From: Aphanocapsa sp. GSE-SYN-MK-11-07L
GTDB taxonomy: Bacteria > Cyanobacteriota > Cyanobacteriia > Thermosynechococcales > Thermosynechococcaceae
Direction: 5' to 3'
Length of the DNA stretch: 64,000 nucleotides
Assembly: GCA_019359715.1 (NCBI GenBank)
Contig: JAHHGS010000139.1
Location: forward strand, 62,001 to 126,000
Below are positions 63,150-64,000 of this stretch, piece by piece; the stretch's first letter is position 1, and every line of letters starts with the position of its first letter. A model generated the notes under the pieces. The model was not told where the DNA came from. It searched no databases and worked only from the letters and a program-made list of their open reading frames with translations. The translations under genes and the position numbers were made by a program.

Positions 63150-63208
63150 CGCAGGCTTTCAGCCTATTCTGGAGTAGATCTACTTCTAGGCTGACGGCTT
63201 GAAACCTG
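63150..63208. repeat. Imperfect inverted repeat overlapping the ABC exporter start
   Basis: GCAGGCTTTCAGCCTA at about 63151-63166 faces TAGGCTGACGGCTTGAAACC at about 63187-63206, with the palindrome GTAGATCTAC between. The arms pair imperfectly to make a long hairpin. The possible TTG start of the ABC exporter lies in the right arm. This may be a dispersed repeat or a leader structure. Confidence 0.5.
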
Positions 63209-64000
63209 CTTCTGACTATGGGCAACTGCTGCCTTACCTAAAACCCCACTGGCGAATTTTGACGATCGCCCTGGTCTGCACCCTGGGGTTTGTGACCACC
63301 ATGCCGGTGATGGCCTACCTGGTTGGTCAAGCTGGGGGGATGATTGGGCAAGGGCAAGTAGTCGCCTTGGCGCAGATCTCCGGGCTGGTCGCGGTGCTGT
63401 TTGTGATCCGGGGCTTCTTGCTGTATGGGCAAGATTCTTTAATGGCCAAAGCCGCGTTTGCGATCGTACTTGACCTGCGACAGCGGGTTTATCGGCATCT
63501 GCACAGTCTGGGCTTAGATTACTTCGAGACGGCGGCCACCGGCGACCTTAGCTATCGATTGACTGAAGACATTGATCGGATTGGAGAGGTAGTCAATAAA
63601 GCTTTTCACCAGTTGGTGCCCTGCATTTTAACCATTTTGGCTTTGCTGGGCTATATGCTTTATCTCAACTGGCAGTTGACCCTAGCGACGCTGATTACGG
63701 CTCCGCTGGTCGGGGTGTTGGTGGGCTGGTTTGGCGATCGGCTGCTCCACTTTTCCCGGCTGAGCCAAAACCAGGTGGCTAATCTTTCCTCCATGCTGAC
63801 GGAGGTGTTCAGCGGGATTCGGCTGGTCAAGGCTTTTGCGGCCGAACCCTACGAAATCAACCGCTTTGTCAAAGCAGCCAAAATCAACCAGCAGTCTCGC
63901 TACGCCACCGAACGGGTGAAAGCAATTCAGTATCCGGTGATTGCTTTTTTAGAAGCGGTCAGCATCATTCTGCTGTTTTTGCTCGGCACCTGGCAGATTG
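63199..64000 (+). CDS. ABC exporter (membrane domain), partial (C-terminus beyond window)
   Basis: The frame is open from a TAG at 63187 to the right edge. The nearest start is TTG at 63199, giving KPASDYGQLLPYLKPHWRIL, the usual entry into the membrane domain of MsbA-like half-transporters; no ATG stands upstream in frame. Four hydrophobic segments are visible. Conserved features of exporter coupling loops are present: LHSLGLDYFETAATGDLSYR, LTEDIDRIG and EVFSGIRLVKAFAAEP. The ATPase domain lies outside the window. Family members export lipids, peptides or drugs; the substrate is unknown. Confidence 0.88.
   Translation, partial: MKPASDYGQLLPYLKPHWRILTIALVCTLGFVTTMPVMAYLVGQAGGMIGQGQVVALAQISGLVAVLFVIRGFLLYGQDSLMAKAAFAIVLDLRQRVYRHLHSLGLDYFETAATGDLSYRLTEDIDRIGEVVNKAFHQLVPCILTILALLGYMLYLNWQLTLATLITAPLVGVLVGWFGDRLLHFSRLSQNQVANLSSMLTEVFSGIRLVKAFAAEPYEINRFVKAAKINQQSRYATERVKAIQYPVIAFLEAVSIILLFLLGTWQI

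Overview
The window is chromosomal DNA from a cyanobacterium. The signs are many copies of the HIP1 octamer GCGATCGC, a Pix/Pil-type chemotaxis cluster with a PatA-like regulator, an AMIN-bearing TonB-dependent receptor, NfeD/stomatin and DUF3326 genes, and a polysaccharide-type sugar nucleotidyltransferase beside lpxD. Genus cannot be fixed from sequence reading alone; a Leptolyngbya-like lineage is a guess. Almost all genes are complete; the window cuts a REC-PAS sensor protein at the left edge and an ABC exporter at the right edge.

Layout. 1-4.3 kb: two translationally coupled signalling genes (minus strand). 4.4-7.4 kb: nfeD, a stomatin-like gene, purS and purQ in a tight run, then a small secreted protein broken by a frameshift. 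7.4-14.6 kb: an MnmC-like methyltransferase, a CBS protein, hisC, DUF3326 with a 55-residue partner missed by length cut-offs, a 2Fe-2S ferredoxin, a lipoprotein and an ArnT-like glycosyltransferase. 14.6-18.9 kb: pyrD, a relic of a Uma2 gene, and cobI-cobH-cobG under a cobalamin riboswitch whose expression platform is visible. 19.2-23.1 kb: a seven-gene Mrp cation/proton antiporter operon with overlapping genes and no separate large MrpA. 23.3-26.7 kb: cobL, then a BrnT/BrnA toxin-antitoxin pair and a Uma2 gene, then a decayed second copy of part of cobL. 26.8-31.6 kb: an iron-siderophore cassette (PepSY membrane protein, AraC regulator, TonB-dependent receptor).

31.7-39.7 kb: a WD40-protein relic, an unusual pancreatic-type lipase, a SurA-like peptidyl-prolyl isomerase and a type I secretion pair (HlyB-like ABC transporter with a cyclic-nucleotide-binding-like N-terminus, and HlyD). 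39.8-47.6 kb: tRNA-Ser(CGA), a CPBP protease, an ArsC/Spx-like protein, rarA, a pair of tiny overlapping unknown genes, tRNA-Arg(TCT), an HTH protein with an acidic repeat, a sugar nucleotidyltransferase and lpxD. 47.9-61.1 kb: an EAL protein, then an eight-gene chemotaxis cluster on the minus strand (PatA-like, CheY, CheY, CheW, MCP, MCP, CheA-REC, CheW) in which both the CheY and the MCP genes have been duplicated. 61.1-64 kb: a long non-coding stretch with a cluster of CTAGAA half-sites, an IscA/SufA-like gene, a TPR protein, a small membrane protein and the start of an ABC exporter.

No wholly new system can be proved here. The points most worth a second look are: the lipase with duplicated flanking modules next to a type I exporter; the shared N-terminal SELPTLLMP motif of the two MCPs; the cobalamin riboswitch with an anti-Shine-Dalgarno hairpin; the cobL duplication around BrnTA and Uma2; the reduced Mrp operon; and several small overlapping genes and gene relics.
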